Source: Parus major
Taxonomy: Eukaryota; Chordata; Aves; Passeriformes; Paridae
Assembly (NCBI RefSeq): GCF_001522545.3
Contig: NC_031768.1
Location: 8,019,403-8,083,402 of the forward strand
DNA: 64,000 nucleotides
Direction of reading: 5' to 3'
Under the pieces are notes generated by a model. That model searched no databases. It saw only the letters and a list, made by a program, of their open reading frames with translations, and was not told the DNA's origin. Position 1 is the first letter of the stretch; every line of letters begins with the position of its first letter. Shown one piece after another: positions 1 through 11,080 of this stretch. Made by a program: the position numbers and the translations under genes.

Positions 1-2290
1 ATTCAGCATTAAGGAAATTTCTGCAAGAAGGTTTTGTTGGGGCAAATTTAATCCCCATCTTCCCACATACCTCCCCAGTGCTTAAACTGCAAGAATGTAC
101 TTGTTCCCTAATTACAGAAGAGCACCAAGGATCTGTTAGTATTTCTGCCAGTGGGATTGATGAGTGTTGGCATAATCAGAGAAACTCTTGACTGCAGGCT
201 TTCAAGTGTCCAGATCATCTCTGGGATTTGGAGAGAAAAAAAAATGAGGACAAAAAAGACTGGTGAAAAAAACAAAGTGGTGGGTCAGAGTGCTTGTTGC
301 CAAGCTAAATGGCATTTTAAAATTCTATATCCAAATCAGATAATCCAGGAAAGGTAGCCCAGATTAAATTTATGGCATGCTGAATGCCTTACACCTGTTC
401 TTAACAGGGTGAAATTTCCATTGCCCTCTAGAAAGGCCTTAGTTAAGGTCTCAGTATCACCTTGGAACATATCCTGACTGGGTTGTGCAACCTCTGCTCA
501 CACTGCTGCCCTTACTTCAGGAGCCTCTTTGCAAAAGCCAGTCCTTGTACTCCCCAAACCACTTCTGTGCATATTTGCACCTTTGATGTAGAGGTCCCCT
601 TTGTTTTACACCTCAGACAGGCATCTCTGAGACCCATATAAATATTAGTTATAAAATTCAAGTGGTTCATAACCTCTTTTTGTTCTACAAGAAGAGTAAA
701 CAGAGGTGCCAAGCTGGTGAGTGCTTTGCCCAAGATTAGAAATGTAGGTGGAACACAATTGGAAGGAAAGGTATCAGTGGAAATGTAGGGTCCTGTGCTC
801 AAATCCTCGCCGTTTGCTGACAGAGCTGCAATTCTGAGACTGCACCGAGAGTTCATTTGGCCTTGGTCAAACCTCACCTGCCATTTCATGTATTTGCCTT
901 AGGATGTGTGTGATTAAAGGAAACATGAGTTTGTGGCAAGGCTGACTGCCGGGAAGGTTTCCCAGGATGGGGAAGGGGATGCTCCAGGACTGCCTGGTGG
1001 GTGTGAGGGTGAGTGGCAGTGAAAGCTCAGTTACCTACAGGCACGTTCTTTATCTCGTACCCCTCACTGTCTCCTTGATGGCCGGATTCCGGTGCTTTTG
1101 TGTGGAAACAAGGGCTGAAGGTGCCCCCCAGCAGGCAGCTCGCCGCAGCAATCGGATGATCTCCCTCTGTGAAGCCTTCACCTGTTGTGTGCCTGGCTCC
1201 CCCATCGCCGCTGATAGCATCGCCACCGTGACCTTGGAATCCTTCTCACCAGTGCCACCCTGTCTCCTAGCAGGGGGAAATCAGATTTCCTCCCCTCCGC
1301 ACCGCTCCCTGCATTTTCATTTCTGAAGAAAGAGCCAGGGAGGGGATGGAGCCTGTCCCTGTGCAGCAGTGACTATTTTCAGCTCTAGCCCAACAGATTG
1401 CTTCGCTCCTCTGCCTTATCATCCAATACCACCTTAATGCATGCAGCAAGGTTACTATTAGTGACTGATATCGCTGGCGCTGCGGACTGGAGGTTTTAAC
1501 CCTAGATGAACCAAAATCTCTGTGCCACATCCTTGGTTCTCCCTGGATTTTCAGATATCAGTTAATCAGTTATTATTATTACTATTTTTGAGCTTTTTTT
1601 CATTTTTTTTTAAAACCAGAAAATACATAAGTTTCTTTTTTCAGAGGATGACAAAGAGAAAAGTCAGCCATTCTCGAGGACCAAATCAATCAGTGGTTTA
1701 CCTTGCATGGAGTGACTGACAGCTCTGGCCCTCTGGCATTGTAATTTATTTTCCAGGCTCAAACCTTTGCAAGTATCACATGCCAAGCTTTTAAAAATGT
1801 ATATATAGAACCGGCTAGATAGTTATATTTAGTGCAACTGTAGGTACGGAGGCATTTCTTTTTTTAGCTTCTGTTGGTGCAAATATAGAGATAGGAGAGA
1901 ATCGAACAACCTCTCCACCTCTCCCCTGTGAAAGCATCCCTTCCATCTGGCAACCTGCCCAGAGGAGTCTGCAAAGCTGCTGTTGGGAGGGGGCTGTGGA
2001 AAGAACTGGCTGAGGAATGGTGAGTTTACAAGACATCCCCAATTTTCAGCAAAAGGTGCAAAAAAATCTCATTCTGCCGCAGAATAAAAATGTGGTGCAG
2101 AATAGAAATAACAATTTCTCCCCGGAGCCCTGGAAGGTCGAAACAATTTATTTTGACCTTTTAAAACCTACCTTGAGGCTATGCAGGTCACAGGAGGTGC
2201 ACCAGTTGGTAAGTGGGAAACTCCAAGGAGCAGAACACCCCTTAGTTAAGCACCTGATGCAAGATAAGCATCCTGACTTGTACCAGCAGT
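1..2290. other. Gene-free unique sequence
   Basis: No coding region can be supported; open frames are short (at most about 126 codons), overlap on both strands and show no domain. The sequence is mixed-composition and CpG-poor except for a modest CpG cluster around 1080-1500 (roughly 15 CpGs in about 420 bases by hand count). A T-rich stretch lies near 1575-1615. I recognise no repeat family or RNA gene here. Confidence 0.6.
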
Positions 2291-2870
2291 AGTGTGGCCA
2301 GCAGGACTAGAGAATGGATTGTCCCCTGCACTTGGCCACACCTCAAATCCTGCTCCACTTCTGGGCCCCTCAGTTCAGGGAGGACATTGAGGTGCTGGAG
2401 TAGGTCCAGAGAAGGGCAACAGAGCTGGGGAAGGGTCTGGAGCACAAGTCCTACAAGGATTGGCTGAGGGAGCTGGGGTTGTTTCAGCTGGAGAAAAGGA
2501 GGCTTGGGGAAATCTAATTGCTGTCTACAACTCCCTGACAGGCAGGGTGTAGCCAGGTGTGTATCTGCCTTTTCTCCCAAGTAACAAATGAGAGGAGGAG
2601 AGGAAATGACCTCAGGTTTCATGGGAAAGTTTCCAGGGGAAGTTTAGACTGGACAGTAGGAACATTTCTACATGGGAAGGGTTTTCAAGCATTGGAACAG
2701 GCTGCCCAGGGTCTGCCAGGTTGAGCCACCATCCCCAGAGGAGTTTAAAAGACCCATGGAAGTGGCACTGGGGGACATGGTTTGGGGATAGACTTGGCAA
2801 TATTAGGTTAATAGAAGGACTTGAAGATCTTAGAGGTGTTTTTCAACCTAAATGATTCTATTGTAATTCC
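2291..2870 (+). mobile_element. CR1 LINE 3' fragment, sense orientation
   Basis: This is the 3' end of a chicken-repeat-1 non-LTR retrotransposon in the sense direction. The sequence shows the usual CR1 order: a stretch around 2380-2520 that corresponds to the decayed end of the reverse-transcriptase ORF, then the 3' untranslated part with the typical 'ggaacaggctgcccag' segment near 2694, and the terminal 'aatgattctattg' at 2851-2863. It is 5'-truncated, as most CR1 copies are, and has small internal changes that destroy the reading frame. It has no intact reverse transcriptase or endonuclease and cannot move on its own. The 5' boundary is approximate. Confidence 0.9.
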
Positions 2871-5800
2871 ATCCCGTCCTCCAGTTCAGGATCTTCCAAA
2901 TGCACCCTTCTTAGCAGATTGGCCTTGGTTCAGGAATGGGAAGTGCTACCAGCTATGCAAGGCTCTCAATGCTCCCAGCCCTTCCTGACAATTTCCATCC
3001 TGGTAAATGGGGCACACTGGGAAACTGGACAGCTCCAGAGCATAGGTGAGGAAACCAGGAACTGAGGAGTGTGTTTGGGACCATTGATGTCCTGTCTATA
3101 TCCCTGCAGAGCATGTCTAGCCACACAAATGCACATTTCCCAAGAGCTAGTTGTTCCAGGCAGTCCTGATTTCAGCCTGGGCAGCAGAGAGGCCCTTGGC
3201 AGGGGGCTGGTGCCTGCAGGAATGAGCAGCACAGCAGGGGAGGGGGGCACAGCATCCTCGCATCCCTGGCTGTGTGGGGTCCCTTGCCAGCTCCCAGCTG
3301 TTCTGACAGCTGAATCCCATGGCCTGACAGCGAGTGTAACCTCTGCAGACATGAAAAACAGACAAGTTTAACAGGTACATGGACTTCTTGTCAGATCTGA
3401 ACAGAAACCTCCCCTCTGGCCTGAGCAAGGCTTTGTGTGTCCCAATATATCTGTTTTCTCAGGCTGCTATCAGCTGGTCTGATAAAAGGTGTTACTCCTC
3501 CCTGCATTTCTCACTTTGCTTTTACAGTAGTCCAGGAAGGGTACAGACTTATGAAGTACCTGTTATAAATGCACCATAAAAACAAACACTTGCATTTTTA
3601 AAATGCCATCGTCCTTTTATATTTCAGCTTTCCATTTCTGGTCTGTTTGGTATCTCCTGGTCTGTCCACACATGGGCACTCTCATTTGTACCTGCACAAA
3701 TCAATTGGCATGCACCTTTTCCTGTATAAATAAGCTTGTTCCCTGGGCAGTTTTACATCACAGATTGGTGACACCTTCTAATCTTATTTTAGGATCTGGT
3801 GGTAGGTTTTTCACATGTTGACCTCAAACCTGCATGCACAAAAATATATCTTTGCTCTTAAACTCTCAGACCTTGTTTTTCACCCTTCCCAGCAAGAGAG
3901 GAAGATAAAGAACACTCAGACCTAAGAATGTATTTTATGATCATTGAGAAAGCAATAAAATCTTCTGCTTTGAAGCTGAGATACATAATCCATGTGTATG
4001 TGCCTGGGGCTGGTCCGAGCACAGCTCCCACAAGGCTGAGATGTGACGGACACAGGGTGATGGATGCAGTGTCACAGGCTGTTTGGAGGTGGCAGCATTC
4101 ATATCCTGGCTATTGGAAAGGGCTTGGAAGTTATTACATCCCTTGCTCAATGCGGGAGGAAGATAAGGAGCACTTTTCAGCAGGGTCTAAACACATGGGG
4201 TGGTGATAAATGCAAATCCCTCAAGCTCTGCACAGCGGGGCTAATGGGTCTTCAGCTTCAGCAGAAAGAGAGTCACAGTCTGGCTGACCTCGTCCAGGAG
4301 GACAAAAGACAAAAAGATGAGAAACTGTAGGAAGCAGCAGCTGTGACTGAAAGAGGGAGAGGTGTTTGGGTTCCAGGGTCTCAGACACATGGCCACAGTG
4401 TCCATGGGGGAGACAGGCCTGATGGCAATTTGGCCAAAAGCATGCAAGTGGCAGGGTGCACATTTGTCTTGATTGAAATTGAGGTTTTGGGGGGATTTGT
4501 TGAAGCCAGCCGACCAACAGCACTCACCCTGGTGTGGGATTCTCCAAGACAGAAGTTATCCCTGGGATGTGCATCGTGGCAGCCCTGGGGTGTTATCCTG
4601 GCCCTGCATTGGGGCAGCCTCTTCCTGGGGCTGTGATTGCTGAGGCCACTGCCAGCAAAGCTGCCGAGGTCACTGGGAGCAGGAGAAAGGCTCTTGGGAC
4701 GCAGGGAGACCCTGAGAGTGCAGGAACTGACACCCCTGAGATCAGCCCTGCTGGGATCCCTCTTCACCAAGGTCTGAACGCCTGTGGTGTGCTGGCTAAA
4801 GGAAAACATCCTTCCCTTGCCATTCTCCAACCTTCAGGGGTGCATAATCACCAATATTTGCTGAAGCTGCTTGTTAATGATGTTTACCAGAAGGTATTTC
4901 CTGCTGTGTCTTCCCAAAAGACGTGAGCCTGTCCCACGGCACACAGCACAGCTCTAAACTGCCAGGAAGTTAAGGCAAAAATATCACCTTTCCCAAGGTG
5001 CTAAATGACTGGCATGGACATGCATACTTAGTGTACTCTGCTCCCCTCTCTGCCACAATCAATACCAGTCTGATTTCTTTATCATGGATGATGGAGGATG
5101 GAGATGAGCGATCCTGCTCATCCTTCAGCTTTGGCATTTTGATTCCCAAACAGCCCATTCGCTAGTAGCATAAAAATAATGTAAAAACAAATAGATCAAA
5201 TAAATGTAGCTTGAAGACATCTCTATTACAACCCTGCTCTGTATTCTATAAGCAAAATATGTACTGTGCATACAAACACTGGGGGAATGAAGGGATGCAG
5301 GTATTAACACTGACACATCAAGTGGCTCCTTCATGATACCATATTATCTATACAATCACCTACAAGTATTTACATTTCATGAACGAGGTTTTCCAAACAT
5401 CACCCCCAGCTGCACCACCTCGTGCTGTTCTTGGATGAAGTTCAGGCAAAGAATGAGGCCAAATCAACCCCTCCAGAGGGTGTTTTTAAAAAAGACCTGG
5501 CTGCAGGGGGAAGAGGTGAGTGCTGGTGAACTTGAGTTGGGGTGGCTGTGGCAGGGCTGGAGGTAAAGCATCATGTTTGTGGAAGACATCATTCAATAGC
5601 CAAGAGGGGCAAGTCCACTGGAAGAAAAATGGTGAGAAAGTCACTAATTGGGTTCAGCCTCAATCTCGGCTACAAGGTCGAGTGTGTTTTTTCCTCGTAT
5701 TTTGGCACTGGTTCTTTTGGACACAGTTTAGCATAGGTAGGCCTTGCAAACCGTTTCCTAGGGCTCCTCAGTGGGGCAGTTGTGGAGAATTTGCCACTCA

Positions 5801-8800
5801 TGGGGTGCAGCTGGTGACTGAACTGACCTGGCATTTTTACAACCTTCACCGGATGAAAAACATGTTAACGAGGCATTAAAGGTTTATAAAAGCCACCCAT
5901 TCTGCAAACAGCCTCTCCCTGCAGACAGACTGTGTGAACACAACACAGCTGGCACTCCAGAAAGTTTGAAAAACTCCATAATTAATTAATGGATTACTTT
6001 CAATATTGACCCACTCCTAAATCCTGACCACTACTCCGGACAGGGCACTTTATGACACTCATGAAATAAATTGTGGTGTTAAATGTCTCACTTCAGCAGG
6101 TTGCCTGCAAGTACCAGACTGACTTCAGGCCTACATCACGTCCTGACTCCAGCACAAGTTATCCATTTCATTTACTTCTCTGCTGCTTCTCCTGTCCCTG
6201 TGATTACATTTGCTGTTACAATGTGCCTGTTTGATTGAGTATAATTTACAGGATAAACAAAAAAATACACACACCTTTTAAAAAAGTGAAGTTTTTTTGA
6301 CCAAAAAGTCTTAATATTGTAAGAATTACTAACCTATGCCCCTCCTGCTCAAAGCAGGAATCCACATTTTGTGCAAGGACAACTTATATGACACCGTGTG
6401 AAAATGTGGCCTGTATTTCTAATAAATTTGTATGGTATTTAATTACATGTCAACAAGCAAAGCAGGAGGTGGCTGAGACATCCACACAGGATGTGGGAGA
6501 TTAGGGTTAAACTTCCACTCTGTCCAAGGGGAATGTGATCTACTGCTCTTGCCTTTTACTAGGAGAGTCTCTATATTCTCCATCTTCCAGCTGCCCTGGG
6601 ACCTGGGTGCTCCCAGCCAGCTGTTGCAAAACATTTTACTATTTCTTGGCAATGGGAAAAGAAAACAAAGGAGTACCCATGTGAGGCTGGAGAGGCACAC
6701 AGTTATGCTTGGTAAATAGTTATGCAGAGTCCAATCTGAGAAATAAATGAATTTAGCATTCAGCTGTAGGTCCCTCCAAGCACACACCAACTGCTGCAGT
6801 AATTGTGCTGCAGCTAGGGGAGCAGGACTGTGGAGAAGGATTTTCTCTCCAGCTGCAAAACCTCCAGTGGCACCTCTGAAGGTCACTTTTCCAATGCTTC
6901 ATCTCCACTGAATATGACCACTGGTCAGGGGGATATAGCTGTTGCCTGAGGGTGGTAGGAAGATTCAGGAGAAGGAGAGGCCTAGGTCCATCCCACTTAG
7001 GACAGACATTTAAGATTAACTCATACAATTCTTCCTCTGTAAGTAAAGGATCCACAGATAAACTCCAGTCTATTAAAGGAAATGTTCCTGCTGCCATCAG
7101 TTGTTTGTACTTCCATGATAGGTGCCACAAAGTATTTCTCAATTATTAACAAACCCGAAGCCAAGGTGAATGGCTCAAGTTATGTCATGAGGGGCACTTC
7201 TGCTTTAAAAACTCTGAGTTAAACAAGATTACCTTGTGCTAAGTTAGAAGTGCTTCCTATTTGCAGGGTGAGAATTTGCACTAGCTCAAGTGAAGAGCTG
7301 AGCCATGGTGGGGTTTGTTAGCTGGCACTGCAGGGTCTGATCCAGACACCATTCATACATTTGGAAATTCTCCCTTGCCTTCCACAGGCACAGAAGGAAC
7401 CAAGAGGATGGGAATTAGTCTTGTGTCAGTCGGTGCCAATATCCCTCTTGAAAATTAAAAAAAAAATCGTGTCCAAAAACTCTGTATTATCAAGACAGAT
7501 AACAAAGAGGATAAAAGCTCACTCATTTAACATTCCTATGGGTTCTTTACTCACCTCAGACCTGTGAGCCCTCCTGATCTTTCTCCTGGACCATTATTTT
7601 CTATTTTTACTCTCAGGGTAGCATGGAAAGGCTTCTCATGGCATAGTGAGAAGTGTTCCTCCCTGTAGATGTGCTGCTCCCACCATCCTCCAGTCTAAAT
7701 TGGGTCACAACTTCTGGAGCAAGGCCTGGCAGGGTGAATTTTACCCCTGGTTCATGGGGAACCACTACATTGAGTCTGCCATTCATGCCTCCTTCACACA
7801 GCCAGAGCAGGAAGAGGCCTGAGGAGAAATTGAAATCCTGGGTGCAAACAGGAGAAGTCATCACACTGCCACCCTTGGGGTGTAGGCACACAGAAAATGG
7901 ATGTCTTAGTCACCTAGCAGAGTCTGTCCACAGTGCTTATGGAAAACTGATACCTGTGAGCATTTATGGAATTGCATGAATGGGGAAAATGTTTGATCCA
8001 TGGCTGTGCAGGCAGCCACCGTGTGGGACCCAGGCAGTCACTCTCCTGTACCACAATAACAATATTTTGTAGTGGTCTCATCATCTCCACCTCTGCAGGT
8101 GGTCATCTCTGGCTTGCCCCTTGGTGAGCCACAGGAACAGGTTCAGCCCTTGGCTCAGTGATGTAAAGGGAAGAGGGGGAATGATTGTGTGTGGGGAAAT
8201 AGTGTCCTGCAAGGAGGAACTGCGGGAACCCCAGGGTGTGAGGTTCTCAGGGAGAATCTTTCTCTGGAAGAGCTGGAAAATAGCTCTCTCCTGAGCCCTG
8301 GAGTAGGTGGATTAGGGAAAGAAGAGGTCTGAGAGCACTGACTGTGCTGGGCCCACTGAAGATGGAGGGCTGAACTCTGACCTGGCATCTCTGGTAGTGA
8401 TGCTAATGAAAACATTATGCACTGTGAAGCCAGAACTTGGCAGGCTCTTTACATCTACCTGTTATGTGGGAGCTAAAAAAATCTCACAATTGCTTCCTTA
8501 AACAAAAATTTGCAGTCAGACTGCATGCAGGTCAGTTGAAGGCAGATGGAGGCCTCCCAAAGGACTTCAAAGAAAAGATAACAAGCGCACACACAAAAAT
8601 GCAGTCTGCCTTGAATTCCTCTGGAGGGTCACTAAGGCACTGCAAAGCCAGCTCTGGGTTGAATAGTCTGGTTTGACTGTGGACTTTCCAGTAAAATATG
8701 GTCTTTTCTCTGCAAACCTCAGTACTTAGATAAGGAGAGATGTGTGGAGCAGTCTTGTCTCTGGAGCAGGGGTGCAAGCAGGCTCTGGTTATTGGCTGTG

Positions 8801-9109
8801 ATCAGCTGTCCCTGGGCACCACACGGCTTGACCTGCCCCGTATTGCAGCACAGAAACCCAGAGCGGTGCACAGGGCTGGGCCAAAGCTGCTGGAGTGACC
8901 TGACAGTTCATTCCTGAAAGCAGCCACTGGTGGATGGGGAGGGAAGGAGTAAGAGGAACGTGGTGAGGGCATGATCCATCTCATCTCCACCTTCTCAGCG
9001 TCTCATCCCCGGCAAATGAGAGACTTGAAGGAGTGTGTGAGCTGGAGCCAAACCTCTGGGGACTGCAGCAGTGGTGATCCCAGCTTCCCAGTTCTGGTTA
9101 AACCCTGTT
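2871..9109. other. Gene-free unique sequence
   Basis: This stretch of about 6.2 kb has no supportable gene. It is mostly unique, CpG-poor sequence. A minus-strand frame at 6753-7142 (129 codons) has a plausible-looking acidic segment, but it overlaps another minus-strand frame in a different phase and has no recognisable domain, so it is treated as chance. A/T-rich, high-complexity sequence at about 5930-6440 includes TAATTAATTAATGGATTA at 5979-5996. I see no RNA gene or identifiable mobile element. Confidence 0.55.
5930..6440. promoter_or_regulatory. Candidate conserved noncoding block with homeodomain-type core
   Basis: The block is A/T-rich but not low-complexity. It contains TAATTAATTAATGGATTA at 5979-5996, which packs overlapping TAAT/ATTA homeodomain cores and a GGATTA (OTX/PITX-type) core. 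Blocks of this texture are typical of vertebrate developmental enhancers, but conservation cannot be seen from one sequence. The boundaries are arbitrary. Confidence 0.25.
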
Positions 9110-9285
9110 GGAACCTGTTTATACTGGGGGCCTCCACATCAACTGGTGGCAGTGAGTTCCCCAGTTCAATGATGTATGTTATGGAAAGGCATTCCTTGGT
9201 GTTTATTTTGAATCGGCTGCCTGGTAATTTCAAAGGAGTTCCCATTCTGTCCAATCTAATTTGGAGGATATGTGCCCAGTGGCTA
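9110..9285 (-). mobile_element. Ancient CR1/L3-like LINE remnant
   Basis: The segment with 'catcaactggtggcagtgag' followed by 'ttccccagttcaatgatg', then 'attccttggtgtttattttg' and 'ctgcctggtaatttcaaagg', resembles the reverse complement of old CR1/L3-type LINE 3' regions that I know from reptile and other amniote genomes. It is much more diverged than the other CR1 copies in the window and lacks the young avian CR1 terminus. The family assignment is from memory and both boundaries are uncertain. If right, it is an insertion that predates modern birds and is a useful orthology marker. Confidence 0.45.
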
Positions 9286-10080
9286 GACCATAGGAATGGA
9301 TCTCTGAATTAATTCTATTTTCATCTCTGTCATTCTTCTAGAAGAGCAGGTATTATTATTCATTGGGGTGAGTTTCACCTTCAGCCAGCTCAATTAAAAT
9401 TACCCCAAGCAAATAGTGATCTGGAATTTGGATGAGACTAATGTTCCCTGTATACATGCAGAGAACAGGTAGAAACTAAACTAGGCAATAAAGGTAAAAA
9501 TTCTGTTTTAAATTTCCAATGCCTGGATCGATTTGTGCAATTGAAACTGCTGCCAACGTGTTACAAAATAACTTGCCATACAGAAGTAGACTCTATTATG
9601 TAGCAGAAAGCCCATAATTACAGAAAGATGAGAGCCCACCTGCAGGACAAAAATGTGTAATTTCTAAAAATAGCAATTTGCATACTGACCTGAGGACTGA
9701 CTATCTATTGTAATTGTCCTATTTCTACTGATGTGTCTTCATGTCACTTGTAGTTTGCCAGTGAAACGGCACAAAAATCTTGAAAAAAAAAATCATCTGG
9801 GCGAAAGAGTATTTAACAACCTGTGTGAGCAGCTGAGAAGGGTTCACAGATATAGAGGTGCTGGTTATATGTCTGCATTAATTATAGTTTTGGGTACATG
9901 CTAGTAACACATTCAAAGCCCAGCCTTAATGGGATTTTCTTCCTTCTTTCAGAGGCAAAAAAGGCAGCCTTTCTGCAAGAGGTCGTTTGCATCCAGGACG
10001 TGTACAAATCTCTTTACATTTATTTAGAAACTAAGGCAATTAAAACACCCCAGGCCCCTCCTGTTAGCTCAGAAACATCA
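9286..10080. promoter_or_regulatory. Candidate conserved noncoding block upstream of CpG island
   Basis: About 0.8 kb of A/T-rich, high-complexity sequence runs directly into the CpG island. A perfect MEF2-type site, CTAAAAATAG (9664-9673), lies three bases from a perfect POU octamer, ATTTGCAT (9676-9683). Further TAAT cores lie around 9610 and 9880. A pyrimidine tract ending in AG at about 9940-9953 looks like a splice acceptor, but no exon can be defined after it. The texture and position suggest promoter-proximal regulatory DNA; this is inference. Confidence 0.4.
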
Positions 10081-11080
10081 TTATGAAGATGCTTATGCCG
10101 CAGCGGCTTACTACGCTCGGTTTAGTGGAAAACTGGAAAGCTGCATTTCCAGCCATTTGATCAACATTTTCCCGAGGTTGCTAATGACTTGCAAAGATCT
10201 GCCCAACAGTAACAACCGCAGGGAGACTGCGCTGTCTCCTCCGAGAACCCCTATTTGTTTACAGAATGAGAACTTTAATTAGGTGAGGGGGGTATTTTCG
10301 GCGGAGGAGTGAATGCCTTGTGCCCTCAACAAACAAACCCTATGTGACTGTCCGGGAGCCCCAGCCTTGGCACAGCCGAGGACCTACTGGGGCAAAGGAA
10401 ATTCGATTTTTTCTTGGTTCCCGCTGCGTTTCCCCACTTTCTGCGCTATCTGAGCTCGCTCCCCCTCTTTCGGAGGGGATGCTTTTGCTCGTGGATGGTT
10501 CTCATGGCCGGGGGAGGTGGGGCGAGGCGGGGGAAGCGGGCAGAGATGCCAGGCAGCTCTCCCGGGGATGCTGGGGTGCAATTCCCAGCGGGAAGGGCGC
10601 ACCCCAACAACCCCGTCCGGGCAGGCGCGGAGATAAGGGACAGCCAGATGCCACCAGCATTCCTCAGGGCTTTCTCAACTTCCACCGTCCTAAAAAAAAA
10701 AAACAACAAAAAAACATGCTCGTGAGGCACGCTTAGGAATCCCCAAAGACTCTGCATTAAGTCACTAATTGCTGCTAATTATCGTGAGAATGGTTTGCGA
10801 GTGCCGGTGATGCGCCGGGTGCTAAGGAGAGCGCGGTCCCCGGGCGGCGGCTGCGGCGCTGGTGGAGATGGAAGGATCCCAAGGAGCAGCTGTAGGAGAG
10901 GGCAGGAATGCGGGCTCTGGAGCCGTGTCCCAGGGAGATGAGCAGGATACGGCCCCCCTGGGATCGGGGGAGAATGGCACCGCTGAGAGCACCCCGCAAT
11001 AAGGCAGATGGGGAGAGGGGAAATGGGTGTCCAGGTCACCCAGGCATCGCCTCCCCGGGGTTGAAAAGAGATGTGATCCA
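10081..11080. promoter_or_regulatory. CpG island, candidate promoter region
   Basis: This is the clearest CpG-rich block in the window: by hand count about 45 CpGs fall in 10081-10860 and several more up to 11080, while flanking DNA has long stretches with almost none. The densest part is 10801-10860. A G-quadruplex motif lies at 10510-10540 on the plus strand, and an A-rich tract (10692-10712) interrupts the island. Avian CpG islands commonly mark transcription start regions, so this could be the promoter of a gene outside the window or of an unannotated noncoding RNA. No coding first exon can be proved, and the direction of transcription is unknown. Confidence 0.65.
10510..10540 (+). other. 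G-quadruplex motif inside the CpG island
   Basis: Four G runs of 5, 4, 5 and 3 bases are separated by loops of 4, 6 and 4 bases, which fits the usual G3+N1-7 pattern. Motifs of this kind are enriched near vertebrate promoters. Formation in vivo is not shown by sequence. Confidence 0.6.

Noticed and set aside
6753..7142. 129-codon minus-strand frame with an acidic helix-like segment
   Set aside because: No family is recognised, another frame overlaps it on the same strand, and no promoter or splice support is visible.
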